A stretch of 64,000 nt of DNA, taken from a bacterium (GTDB taxonomy: Bacteria > Pseudomonadota > Gammaproteobacteria > Burkholderiales > Thiobacillaceae). The notes below the pieces were generated by a model that was not told the DNA's origin, ran no database searches, and saw only the letters and a program-made list of their open reading frames with translations. Shown one piece after another: positions 25,101-34,274 of this stretch (its first letter is position 1; every line of letters begins with the position of its first letter). The translations under genes were made by a program, and so were the position numbers. The stretch lies in the NCBI GenBank assembly GCA_009772925.1, contig WOUQ01000007.1, positions 1 through 64,000 of the forward strand, written 5' to 3'.

Positions 25101-28100
25101 TCATTTCGGGCAGTGCACCACGAACTGCCACTGGGTGGATTCGCCCATGCAGGCGGGCTGCACCTTTACGGTCACCTGGGTGCCGCCGCCGTAGTTCAGG
25201 GTCACCGAGCCCTTGCCCCGGCCCGCGCCCTGTTTGTTGCCCACGCAGCCGGTATCGTAAGTGCCGCCTGGATAGTGGACGATCATGCGATCCGGCACCG
25301 AGTACATGTCGAAGTCGAAGCGGAAGGAACCGAAGGGACGGCCCAGGTCGACGACGAGGGTCTCGGGGGTGTTGCCGCCCTGCTTGGCGGTGTCGTTGCA
25401 GGCCACCTGGCGGGGCGGCGCGGAGGGCTGGGGGGTACCACCGGGAACCGGCTGGGGCGTGAAGGGCCCGAAGATGTTGGGGAAGGGCGGCAGCACGGGT
25501 TGTTGCCGCATGGCGTCCTGCTGCTGGCGCATGTCCTCGGCATCCTGCATGGACTGGAGGGTGCGCGGATCGATGTTGCAGCCCATCTGCCGGGCCTGGC
25601 CCAGCAGTCCTCGGGCGGCGTTCAGGTCGCCGGCCACCAGGGCGCCCAGGATGTCGTTCTCGATGCGCATGCAGTCCAGGTCCTGCTGCTGGGCGTTCTG
25701 CAGGGCGGCGGCGGCGCGGCCTGTCCACGGGCAGCCGGCGGCCTCGGCCAGGATGGCCTGGGCCAGCTGCACCTGCCGGCTGTTGAAGGCGGCGGCGAAG
25801 CGGTTTTCCAGTTCGGCGCAATCCAGGCATGCCGCCTGCTGGTTGCTGGGGATGGTGCCGGAGGGGCAGCCGCAGCCGGGCTGGTTGGTCTGGGTGTCCC
25901 ACATGGGCACGCCGCCAACCAGCCAGGAACAATCGGTGGCGGCCAGCAGGGTGTTGCGGTCCGGCGGCCCCCACACCCGCAGGCTGACCACGCTGCCCTT
26001 GGCCACTTCCTGGCTCGGCCCGGGAGCCTGGGACTGCACCGTGCCTTCCCGGCCCACCGCCGGGGCCGGGTCACCTGCCGGGCCGCCGCCGGCCCGCAGG
26101 CCGGCCTGGGCGATGCGGGCCTGGGCGTCGGCCAGGGGCAGGCCCGCCACGTCCGGCACCCGGGTCACTAGGGGCTGGCGCGCCAGGTCCTCGGCGATGG
26201 CCTGGCAGGTGGCGGCGTCCTGGCACATCACCCGGGCCGATTCGGCCAGCAGGGCGGCGGTGTCGGCGGAGGCCCGGGCCGACTTGCAGGAGGCTTCAGC
26301 GGCCTTCAGGTCCCGGCTCTCCGTCACGGCCCGTTCCATCCTGCCGGCCTGGTCCTCGGCCTTTTGCGCCCGTTCGGCGGCGGCCCGGGCGGCGGCCTCG
26401 GCCCGGGTCAGGGCATCGGTGACTGCATCGGGGCAGCCCTCGACGCCACGGCGCACCTGGTCCATGCGGCGCAGGATGTCGTCCATCTGGGCCAGCAGCT
26501 TGCGGCTGTCCTTGCTTTCCTTCACGGGCTCAAGACGCTTGCGGCCTTCGTCGGCCAATCGTCCCGCCTTGTCCCGGGACTGGCCGGCCCGGACGATCCC
26601 GTCCCTGGCCTGGTTCTGGGCGTTGTGCACGCCGCCGAGGCGGATGTTCAGCTTGTCTTGGGCCGCGTCCACTTTCTTGCGCGGCGTGTCGTCGCCGGCG
26701 GCGGGCAGGGGCGGGGGCGGTAGGCTCTGGTGGGCCTGGTCGCAATCCGCAGCTGCCTGCTTGGCGGCCTGCTCGGCCTTGCGCACGGCATCCAGTTCGC
26801 CATTGCAGCGCTGCACGGCGGCCACGATGCCTTGCAGGGCCTGGCGGCGCTCCTCTTCGGTGGTCGCCGCCTGCACCTGGGGGACGCCGTCGCAGGCGGC
26901 TGCGGCGGCGAAGTCGGCCTGCTTGCGTGCCTGGCCCACGGCCTCGCTCGCCGCATAGGCCTGGCGGGACAGGCGCTCCGCCGTCCCGGCGGCGGCCTTG
27001 GTCTGGTCTAGCCAGGCCTGGAGTTTGCTCGTGCCCTGGCCCAACTCGTTGATGGTGTTGGTGAGGGCCTGGAGATCGGCGTCCGTCTGCTTGACCTGCC
27101 GGCCGGCGTCTTCACAGCGCTGCCGGGCCTCCCGGGCCGCGGCGGTGGCATCCGTTTCGGACTGGCGCATGCCGTCCAGGATGTCCGTGAGGTCTGGGGT
27201 GGTCGCCGGTGTGGTGGTCTGTTGCGGCTGCTCGGCCTTGACGGGCTTGACGCGCACGTCGAAGAAGACCAGCTCGCCCTTGTCCTCGGCCAGGACCCGG
27301 CCGGCGCCGCCCTGGTCCTTCAGCCGCGCCACCACTCTGGCGCGCAGGGTGTAGACCGCGTTGCCCTTCACCTGCAGGAGCTTGGCCAGCGCGGGGGTGA
27401 CCACCAGGCCGGGTGGTGTCTCTTCTTTCACGTCCGGCAGCAGGGTGACGCTGTAGTCGATCTTCCAATCGTTGGCCGGGGCGGCATCGTCGCCGGGGGC
27501 GTATTCGCCCCGTACGCCGGCGCTCAGCATGTATTCCTCGCCCAGGCGCACCGGGGTGGCGGGCAGGCGCAGCTTGAGGGTGGGGCGGATCTCCGGCGGC
27601 GGCTTGGTGTAGAGGTCGGCGGCGGCCCGGGCCGTGGCCTGGACGAAGTCCTTGCCCAGGTCGTTCTCGCCCGCGCCAATGGCCCGCAGCAGGCGTTCGG
27701 CGGCGGCCACCCGGGCGGCCAGGCCGGCAAACTGCCGGGCCAGTTCCCGGTTCTGCTCCTCGCGCCTCTCGTGGTTGTAATGGCTCAGCACGTATTCCCG
27801 GGTCATGGCGTCGGTGAGCCGGTCCATCAGCTTGCTGCGGGTTGGCGTGGCGTCGGCGAGGCCCAGGAAGCTGCCCAGGCGGCGCAGGTCATTCATGATG
27901 CGGTTGCCTTCCGTGGTCCGTTCCACGGTGGTGGAAAACTCGTCCTGGTAGCCCGTGGGCTGGCGTCCCAGCCAGTCATGCACCTGCTTGGTCATGAAGG
28001 GTCGCAGCACGGCGCTGGCCGCCTCCACCCCCTTGGGCAGGCATAGGGCGATGGGGGAGGGTTTCTCCGCCTCTTCCCGCTGCCAGTCTTCCAGGGCCGC

Positions 28101-30830
28101 CTTGCCCCGGGCCTCGGCGGCCTTGCGGGCGTCGTCCCGGGCCTTGTTCTCCCGCCCCACGCAGCTGTCCATGACCGGGAAGCTCATGTCGTCCATGTCC
28201 TTGCCCCGACGGCCGGCGTCATCGATGTAGCGTTGCAGATCGCCCTTCAGGTGGGGGTAGAGCCGGGCCATGCGCTGGTGGTAGGGCAGCTCGCAGGCGA
28301 ACCGGCGCAGTTCCGCTTCCCGGGCCGTATCCCAGGCGGCGTTGCCGGGCTTCAGGCCCCGGGCCAGGAGGGCCTGGTCGGCGGCGGGGCCGAACTGGGC
28401 CCGGGCCACCCCCATGCGCGTGGCGGCGTCCCACTTGTCCGCGTCGGTGGCAATGCCGCCGGGGCCCGCGAAGAGCGGAAACTCGGGCGTGTCCGCCCGG
28501 AAGGTGCTGGCGTCGCCACACCGCTGGGCGCGCTTGCCGCTTTCCGGCAGTGACTTGAGGGCCTGCTCCACCAGGTCGTTGTCGAGGGTTTCCACCACAT
28601 AGCTGTAGGTGACTTCGTACACTCCGGAGGCCAGGCCGTAGACCGTGTAGATGGGCAGCACGCCGGCGCCCACGCCCAACCTGGGCGCCAGGGCCACGGT
28701 GAAGGAAAGGAAGCCGCCGGCATCGCCCTGGCTGACGGCCATGACGCCGCCCACCATGCCGGCATAGTTCTCGATGAGGGGCAGGTTCCACAGCAGGTTG
28801 CTGGCGGTGTCGATGGCCAGGCGCTGGCCGCAGGCCGCGGGGGCGAGACGGCCGTCCAGGCAGTTGCGCTCGTAGCTGCGCAGCAGGTTCACGGCATTGT
28901 CGGCGACGAAGAAAAAGTCCAGGCCGTCCACGAAATCGTCCCAGTATTCGCCGGCGTACTGGGTGGCCCCGGCCTTGGACGCCTTCAGGGCGTCCACGAA
29001 CTGGGCGCGGCGGCTCGCCGGGGCGGGACCGTCGGCGGCGGCGGCCATGGCCCGGGTGCGGGTGAGGGAGATTTCCCTCGGCTGCCTGGCGGCGGCAGCA
29101 TCCAGGGGACCGACGATGCGTTCCACCTTGTCGCCGACCCGCTTGTAGAAGGTCGTCGGATCGACAATGCGGCCCTTGCGGGAGGATTCGGCCAGCCAGT
29201 CGTCCACTGCCTCGCGCCCGGCCTGGGCGAGTTCGGAGAACTGTATGAACATCCGGCGCAGCCCGGGTACGTTGCCCGAGGCGTCCACCAGCCTGCCGCG
29301 CAGGTCGCGGCGCAGGCTATCGTCGTCAATGCGTTCCACCACCTCGAACAGCAGGGCGATTTCCACCTGGCGCTCGGCCTGGCGCTTCACCACTTCCTCG
29401 TATTCCGCCGCGCTGCCCACGAAGCGGCGGCGGTTGACGAGGCCACTGTCCTGGTCGAAATCCATCATGACCGCATGGCTGAGGACCTGGCTGGCACCCT
29501 CGGCATAGGCCTGGAGCTGTTTCTGGATAAAGATGCGCTCCGCTTCCTCCACGCTGCGCTTGCGCAACTCCTCACCGGAGAGATCGGGCTTGCGCGCCCG
29601 CAGGCTGGCTTCGGCCTCGGGCAGGAAATCCTTGTAATAGCGGGCGGCGTCGTAAGGGGCGCTGCCGTCGACCTTGTCGGCCTCGATCCGGGCGGAAAGA
29701 TCGAACAGCCTGACCAGTTCATCGACTCGCGCCGGCGAGGTCTGGTCGCCGTACATCTGCAGGATGAAGTGGCGCTTCCCGGCCGGGGCCAGTTCCCGGT
29801 ATTTCTTGAGCAGTTCCGCGCCCTGGTCGGGGCCGTCCGGCTTGATCCCGTAGGTCACCCCCAGCAGCGGCGCGAAGGCCGCGTCGAGGATGCGGTTGGC
29901 GTATTTCTGCCGGCTGATGGGGTCGGTGAGGTGCGTGAGGAAGTTGTTCAGGTTCTGCGCCAGGTTGCCCAGGGCCATGCGCCAGGGCGCGTCGGGATGC
30001 ACGCCCCGGTAGCGGGCGGCGATGACGCTGGTGGGCAGATAGGTAATGTGGGTCTTGCCGGCGATGAAGGCGTCGATGTCGAAGGGCTTGCCGTTCAGCA
30101 CCGGCATGTCGAGCAAGTGGTCCCAGGCGATGTGCAGGGTCTTGCCTTCGGCCAGTGCGCGGCGGTGCACCTGCTCCTTGTTGGCGCCGGGTACGTAGTA
30201 GGCTTCCTTGTCGGCGCGCAACTCCAGCACGATGCCGGCCATGCGGGTGACGAACTCGTCGCTGCCCAGGCGGGCGTTCTTGGGGTCCGGCAGGAACTGG
30301 TCGCCGTTGAACAGGCTCATGTCCGGCTGCGCGGGCTTCACCCCCTTGCCCTCGTGGTAGGCCTCCCACTGGCGCTGGACCTCGGCGAAGTTCTTCGGCT
30401 TGTTGGCGGCGGGGCCGGCGATGATCCAGCCTGTCTGGTCGTGGTCGCTGCGATGGCCGTTGGCCTTTCCCTGGTTGGTCAGCTCGATCATCCAGCCCCG
30501 GGTTTTGGCCTGGTCGAACCAGAAGCGCAGGTCGTAGGCCTGACGCAGACGGGCCATGCGTTGGTTCTTGTCGGCCAGATCGGGGGCGCCCAGGATCAGC
30601 TTGAGGTACTTCTGGGGTTCGGGGGCGGCCTTGTATATGCTATCGATGATCCAGGCCTCGTTCATGGCCTCGATGGGCGTCTCGCGGATGGCCTTTTCCA
30701 GGGCCACATAGGTGGCGTCCGGCGTGCTTAGGGGCTGGCTATCGGGCCAGGCGGGGGCGGCCAGCAGGCCGGCGAAGGCCAGCGACAGCCCACGCGCCGC
30801 GATCTTCTTGAGCTTGCCGCCCAGATCCAT
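25101..30830 (-). CDS. Giant secreted protein with coiled-coil, PASTA-like and C-terminal beta-sandwich regions
   Basis: A 1909-residue protein of unknown function. A signal peptide (residues 1-30, LSLAFAGLLAAPAWPDS) leads into about 1050 helical residues without a recognised domain, including a long hydrophobic stretch (about 667-743). Next come an immunoglobulin-like part (about 1077-1197), an Ala/Gln/Glu-rich coiled coil (about 1210-1543), a PASTA-like repeat (about 1552-1618: VPDVAGLPLADAQARIAQAG), a Cys-rich segment (CGCPSGT, CLDC) and a C-terminal beta sandwich (about 1810-1909: YSVPDRMIVHYPGGTYDTGC). ATG 30830 has GGGGGAAA upstream; another in-frame ATG at 30857 is possible. Arg codon CGG is used far more than in neighbouring genes, a hint of transfer. 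First gene of a three-gene operon. Confidence 0.85.
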   Translation of the reverse strand: MDLGGKLKKIAARGLSLAFAGLLAAPAWPDSQPLSTPDATYVALEKAIRETPIEAMNEAWIIDSIYKAAPEPQKYLKLILGAPDLADKNQRMARLRQAYDLRFWFDQAKTRGWMIELTNQGKANGHRSDHDQTGWIIAGPAANKPKNFAEVQRQWEAYHEGKGVKPAQPDMSLFNGDQFLPDPKNARLGSDEFVTRMAGIVLELRADKEAYYVPGANKEQVHRRALAEGKTLHIAWDHLLDMPVLNGKPFDIDAFIAGKTHITYLPTSVIAARYRGVHPDAPWRMALGNLAQNLNNFLTHLTDPISRQKYANRILDAAFAPLLGVTYGIKPDGPDQGAELLKKYRELAPAGKRHFILQMYGDQTSPARVDELVRLFDLSARIEADKVDGSAPYDAARYYKDFLPEAEASLRARKPDLSGEELRKRSVEEAERIFIQKQLQAYAEGASQVLSHAVMMDFDQDSGLVNRRRFVGSAAEYEEVVKRQAERQVEIALLFEVVERIDDDSLRRDLRGRLVDASGNVPGLRRMFIQFSELAQAGREAVDDWLAESSRKGRIVDPTTFYKRVGDKVERIVGPLDAAAARQPREISLTRTRAMAAAADGPAPASRRAQFVDALKASKAGATQYAGEYWDDFVDGLDFFFVADNAVNLLRSYERNCLDGRLAPAACGQRLAIDTASNLLWNLPLIENYAGMVGGVMAVSQGDAGGFLSFTVALAPRLGVGAGVLPIYTVYGLASGVYEVTYSYVVETLDNDLVEQALKSLPESGKRAQRCGDASTFRADTPEFPLFAGPGGIATDADKWDAATRMGVARAQFGPAADQALLARGLKPGNAAWDTAREAELRRFACELPYHQRMARLYPHLKGDLQRYIDDAGRRGKDMDDMSFPVMDSCVGRENKARDDARKAAEARGKAALEDWQREEAEKPSPIALCLPKGVEAASAVLRPFMTKQVHDWLGRQPTGYQDEFSTTVERTTEGNRIMNDLRRLGSFLGLADATPTRSKLMDRLTDAMTREYVLSHYNHERREEQNRELARQFAGLAARVAAAERLLRAIGAGENDLGKDFVQATARAAADLYTKPPPEIRPTLKLRLPATPVRLGEEYMLSAGVRGEYAPGDDAAPANDWKIDYSVTLLPDVKEETPPGLVVTPALAKLLQVKGNAVYTLRARVVARLKDQGGAGRVLAEDKGELVFFDVRVKPVKAEQPQQTTTPATTPDLTDILDGMRQSETDATAAAREARQRCEDAGRQVKQTDADLQALTNTINELGQGTSKLQAWLDQTKAAAGTAERLSRQAYAASEAVGQARKQADFAAAAACDGVPQVQAATTEEERRQALQGIVAAVQRCNGELDAVRKAEQAAKQAAADCDQAHQSLPPPPLPAAGDDTPRKKVDAAQDKLNIRLGGVHNAQNQARDGIVRAGQSRDKAGRLADEGRKRLEPVKESKDSRKLLAQMDDILRRMDQVRRGVEGCPDAVTDALTRAEAAARAAAERAQKAEDQAGRMERAVTESRDLKAAEASCKSARASADTAALLAESARVMCQDAATCQAIAEDLARQPLVTRVPDVAGLPLADAQARIAQAGLRAGGGPAGDPAPAVGREGTVQSQAPGPSQEVAKGSVVSLRVWGPPDRNTLLAATDCSWLVGGVPMWDTQTNQPGCGCPSGTIPSNQQAACLDCAELENRFAAAFNSRQVQLAQAILAEAAGCPWTGRAAAALQNAQQQDLDCMRIENDILGALVAGDLNAARGLLGQARQMGCNIDPRTLQSMQDAEDMRQQQDAMRQQPVLPPFPNIFGPFTPQPVPGGTPQPSAPPRQVACNDTAKQGGNTPETLVVDLGRPFGSFRFDFDMYSVPDRMIVHYPGGTYDTGCVGNKQGAGRGKGSVTLNYGGGTQVTVKVQPACMGESTQWQFVVHCPK

Positions 30831-30861
30831 CGTTTCCCCCTTTGCGGGATACTCCACCCCT

Positions 30862-30887
30862 CTCCGGATGGAGATATCCGGAGTATA
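30862..30887 (-). promoter_or_regulatory. Candidate promoter and operator of the giant-protein operon
   Basis: On the minus strand TATACT (30887-30882) is a good -10 hexamer; no convincing -35 stands 16-18 bases upstream. The perfect 8-bp inverted repeat CTCCGGAT (30862-30869) / ATCCGGAG (30876-30883) spans the expected start site, about 32-53 bases before ATG 30830, a typical repressor position. Confidence 0.45.
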
Positions 30888-31094
30888 GGCAATGATCCTT
30901 GGAGCTCTCGGTCCGCGTACTCACCCGAGACGGTCGGCATGCGTTCCAGTGCTCGACGCCGTGCCGATCGTCACAGACAAGGAAAATCGTGCCGTGATGT
31001 GATGTAGGCATTGGTTTTCGGCCTGCCGCGTTGAGATTTTCCGGACGCTGTGGGCATCATGGGCGGCAAAAGAATTTCCGATTGCATATCGGGT

Positions 31095-31143
31095 CGGCCA
31101 AGTGTTTGGCCGTGCCCCCCATGCGGGCGGATGGAGCCGCCCG
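31095..31143. promoter_or_regulatory. Two hairpins in the 354-base gap before the M48 protease gene
   Basis: The gap 30831-31184 has no gene. Besides the operator at 30862 it holds CGGCCAA-GTGT-TTGGCCG (31095-31112) and CGGGCGG-ATGGAG-CCGCCCG (31124-31143), both perfect 7-bp stems, followed by an AT-rich leader (CTTTTTAATGCACTTTAAAA). They could be a leader structure or protein sites; the second lacks an immediate T-run, so termination is unlikely. Confidence 0.35.
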
Positions 31144-31184
31144 AGAATTCTTTTTAATGCACTTTAAAAAACATAGGTAACATT

Positions 31185-32486
31185 ATGAACAGACGTGATT
31201 TTATCTGGACATTGCCCGGCCTCGGCGCCTCCATCTGGCTGACCGGCTGCGCCACCGATCCGGTCACCGGCAAGAAGACCATGGTGATGATGGGCAAGGA
31301 GCAGGAGATCGCCCTCGACAAGCAACATTCGCCGCACCAGTTCTCCGAGGACTACGGCGTCAGCCAGGACGCCGCGCTCAACCAGTACGTGGCGGGGGTG
31401 GGCAACCGCATGTCCGGCCGCTCCCATCGACCGGACATGCCGTACCGCTTCCAGGCCGTCAACGCCAACTACGTCAACGCCTACGCCTTCCCCGGCGGCA
31501 CCATCGCCGCAACCCGCGGCATCCTGCTGGAAGTGGAAAGCGAGGATGAGCTGGCCGCCCTCATGGGCCACGAGATCGGCCACGTCAACGCGCGCCATTT
31601 CGCCGAGCGCCAGGCCCAGGGCACGCTGCTGGAGATCGTCGCCGCCACCGCGACCGTCGCCGCGGCGTCAAAAAAGCCCCAGTACGGCGAACTGGCCCAG
31701 CTCATCGGCAGCGTCGGCGGCGGCGCCCTGCTGGCCCACTACAGCCGGGAGAACGAGCGCGAAGCCGACGCCCTGGGGCTGGAGTACATGAACAAGGCCG
31801 GCTACAACCCGGAAGGCATGGTCGACCTGATGGACATGCTGAACAGCCAGTCCAAGTCCAAGCCCAACGCCCTGGAACTCATGTTCGCCACACATCCCAT
31901 GAGTTCGGAGCGGTTGGCCAATACAAAACAGGTTTTGCAAACCGCCTACCGGGACAGCACTGGCAAGCCGCGCCAGAAGGAGCGCTACATGGACCACACC
32001 GCGCGCGTGCGGGCTTTGCGGCCGGCCATCGCCGAACAGCAAAAGGGCGAGGCCATGCTCAACCAGAAAAAGCTCGAGGCCGCCGAAGGGCATTTTCGCC
32101 AGGCCCTGACCCTGGCCCCGGACGACTACCCCGGCCTGGTGCTGATGGCGAAGACGCAGATGGCCATGAAGAAACCCCAGGAAGCCCAGCCCTACCTGGC
32201 CCGCGCCAAGGCGATCTATCCCACCGAGGCCCAGGCCAGCCAGCTCACCGGTGTCAGCTACCTGCAACTCAGGCAGCCCGACAAGGCCCTGTCCGCCTTC
32301 CAGGAATACGACCGCCTGCTGCCGGGCAACCCCAACACCACCTTCCTCAAGGGCTTCTCCCTGGAGCAGATGCAGAACCGCCGCGGCGCCGCGGACGAGT
32401 ATTACCGCTACCTGCAGATGACCCGCCAGGGCAACCAGGCCAAGCATGCCCACAGCCGGCTGCAGGCATGGGGAATGGTGAAGTAG
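31185..32486 (+). CDS. M48-family metalloprotease lipoprotein with TPR repeats
   Basis: The 433-residue protein combines a twin-arginine-like start (NRRDF) with a lipobox LTGC (Cys22). The Zn protease motif HEIGH is at 129-133, with the third ligand Glu in ENEREADALG. TPR repeats fill the C-terminal third (about 285-425). The layout resembles BepA and other envelope quality-control proteases that repair or degrade stalled outer-membrane proteins such as LptD. It converges with recJ. An ortholog of BepA is probable but not certain. Confidence 0.9.
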   Translation: MNRRDFIWTLPGLGASIWLTGCATDPVTGKKTMVMMGKEQEIALDKQHSPHQFSEDYGVSQDAALNQYVAGVGNRMSGRSHRPDMPYRFQAVNANYVNAYAFPGGTIAATRGILLEVESEDELAALMGHEIGHVNARHFAERQAQGTLLEIVAATATVAAASKKPQYGELAQLIGSVGGGALLAHYSRENEREADALGLEYMNKAGYNPEGMVDLMDMLNSQSKSKPNALELMFATHPMSSERLANTKQVLQTAYRDSTGKPRQKERYMDHTARVRALRPAIAEQQKGEAMLNQKKLEAAEGHFRQALTLAPDDYPGLVLMAKTQMAMKKPQEAQPYLARAKAIYPTEAQASQLTGVSYLQLRQPDKALSAFQEYDRLLPGNPNTTFLKGFSLEQMQNRRGAADEYYRYLQMTRQGNQAKHAHSRLQAWGMVK

Positions 32487-32526
32487 TCTCGCTCGGAGGT
32501 CCTTGCCACGGCGATGTAAAGCGAAG

Positions 32527-34221
32527 CTACGCCGCGGCCCAATGGACCAGATTGAGTTGCAGGGAACGGTTGCCGTTCCACTCGTTCACCTCCAGCCGAT
32601 ACACCGCCTGAATCCGCTCCGGCAGGGGGGTGTCCTGGAAGAAGCACATCGCCTCGGCGCTGAAACCGGGGCCGGCCAGACGCAGTTTCAGGTGCTTATC
32701 GCCCACCAGCCGCTGACTTTGCACCGAGAACTCGCCGTTGAAGGAGGGGGTGGGAAAGCCCTGGCCCCAGACCGCGTTGCGCAGGGCCTCGGCGTTTTCC
32801 AGGGTGAACTCCTCGGCGGCGAGTTCGCCGTCGGTTTCGATGGTCCGGGTCAGGTCGGCCTCGCTCAGGCTTTCCCGGGCGACGGCCTCGAAGGTGTTGG
32901 TGAAGGCGTCCAGGTGTTGCCGCCGCAAGGTGAGGCCGGCGGCCGCAGCGTGGCCGCCGTACTTGAGGATGACACCGGGCAGGTGGCGATCCACCAGGTC
33001 GAGGGCATCACGCAGGTGTAGCCCCGGAATCGCCCGGCCGGAGCCGCGCAGCAGGCCGTCGCCGGCGTCGGCGAAGATGAGGGTGGGGCGGTGGTGGCGT
33101 TCCTTCAGGCGGGAGGCGAGCAGGCCCACCACGCCCTGGTGCCAGGCCGGGTCGTAGAGCACCAGGCTGGCGCCGTCGGCGACTTCGATACCATCCAGCA
33201 GGGCGACGGCCTGATCCTGCATCTCGGCTTCGATGCCGCGCCGTTCGCGGTTGAGCTGGTCCAGCTCTCCGGCCAGGGCGAAGGCATGGGCGCGGTCGGC
33301 AGCGACCAGGCATTCGATACCCCGGCCCATGTCGGAAAGCCGGCCGGCGGCGTTGAGGCGCGGTCCGATGTTGTAGCCCAGGTCCTCGGCGCTGGCGCGC
33401 TGGACGGGTTTGCCCGCCACCGCGAACAGGGCCTGGATACCAGGCCGGGCCTTGCCCTGGCGGATACGGGTCAGGCCCTGCGAAACCAGCAGGCGGTTGT
33501 TGGCATCCAGCCGCACCACGTCGGCGACGGTGCCCAGGGCCACCAGATCGAGCAACTCGGCCAGGTTGGGTTCGGGCCGGGCGGCGAAGGCGCCGCGCCG
33601 GCGCAGCTCGGCGCGCAGGGCCATGAGCACGTAGAACATGACGCCGACGCCGGCCAGATGCTTGCTGGGAAAGGAACAGCCGGGCTGGTTGGGATTGACG
33701 ATGAGGGCGTCCGGCAGGCTTTCGCCCGGCAGGTGGTGGTCGGTGACCAGGACTTCCATGCCCAGCCGCCGCGCCTCCTCCACGCCCGCATTCGCGGCGA
33801 TGCCGTTGTCGACGGTGATGAGCAGGTCGGGGGTGCCCTCGGCGGCCAGACGGGCGATTTCCGGCGACAAGCCGTAGCCGTACTCGAAGCGGTTGGGTAC
33901 CAGGTAGTCCACCCTGGCCCCCAGGGCGGAGAGACCGGCCAGGGCGACGGCACAGGCGGTGGCGCCATCAGCGTCGTAGTCGGCCACCACCCGCAGCTTT
34001 TCGCCGCCGGCGATGGCGTCCGCCAGACGGCAGGCCGCGGCCTCGGCATTCTTCAGCGCGGAGTAGGGCAGGAGTTCGCCAAGCCGGTATTTCAGCGCAT
34101 CCGCCGCGTCGATGCCGCGCGCCGCATAGAGCCGCGCCAGCAAAGGCGACAAGCCGGCCAGGCGGAGGGTCTCGCAGGCGGCTTGCGGGTAGGGACGGAC
34201 GGCCAGATTCAGCATCTTCAA
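32527..34221 (-). CDS. recJ: Single-stranded-DNA-specific exonuclease RecJ
   Basis: RecJ degrades single-stranded DNA 5' to 3' in recombination and mismatch repair. The 564-residue product has the DHH-family motifs in order: VVADYDADGATA, ITVDNGI, VTDHHLPGE (DHH), LVALGTVADVV and GGHAAAAGLTL of DHHA1, then the OB-fold C terminus. Length is normal. ATG 34221 or the second Met two codons later is the start. It is divergent from the HTH-reductase gene with about 50 bases between. Confidence 0.95.
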   Translation of the reverse strand: MKMLNLAVRPYPQAACETLRLAGLSPLLARLYAARGIDAADALKYRLGELLPYSALKNAEAAACRLADAIAGGEKLRVVADYDADGATACAVALAGLSALGARVDYLVPNRFEYGYGLSPEIARLAAEGTPDLLITVDNGIAANAGVEEARRLGMEVLVTDHHLPGESLPDALIVNPNQPGCSFPSKHLAGVGVMFYVLMALRAELRRRGAFAARPEPNLAELLDLVALGTVADVVRLDANNRLLVSQGLTRIRQGKARPGIQALFAVAGKPVQRASAEDLGYNIGPRLNAAGRLSDMGRGIECLVAADRAHAFALAGELDQLNRERRGIEAEMQDQAVALLDGIEVADGASLVLYDPAWHQGVVGLLASRLKERHHRPTLIFADAGDGLLRGSGRAIPGLHLRDALDLVDRHLPGVILKYGGHAAAAGLTLRRQHLDAFTNTFEAVARESLSEADLTRTIETDGELAAEEFTLENAEALRNAVWGQGFPTPSFNGEFSVQSQRLVGDKHLKLRLAGPGFSAEAMCFFQDTPLPERIQAVYRLEVNEWNGNRSLQLNLVHWAAA

Positions 34222-34274
34222 ATATTCGCGGTCGCTGTTTTGTGCGAGATATGTCGCTGGCTATTATGCCGGCC

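Noticed and set aside
34242-34274. Earlier start for the HTH-reductase gene (ATG 34242)
   Set aside because: Adds a non-conserved peptide with no better Shine-Dalgarno and lies closer to the recJ start; ATG 34275 begins right at the HTH domain.
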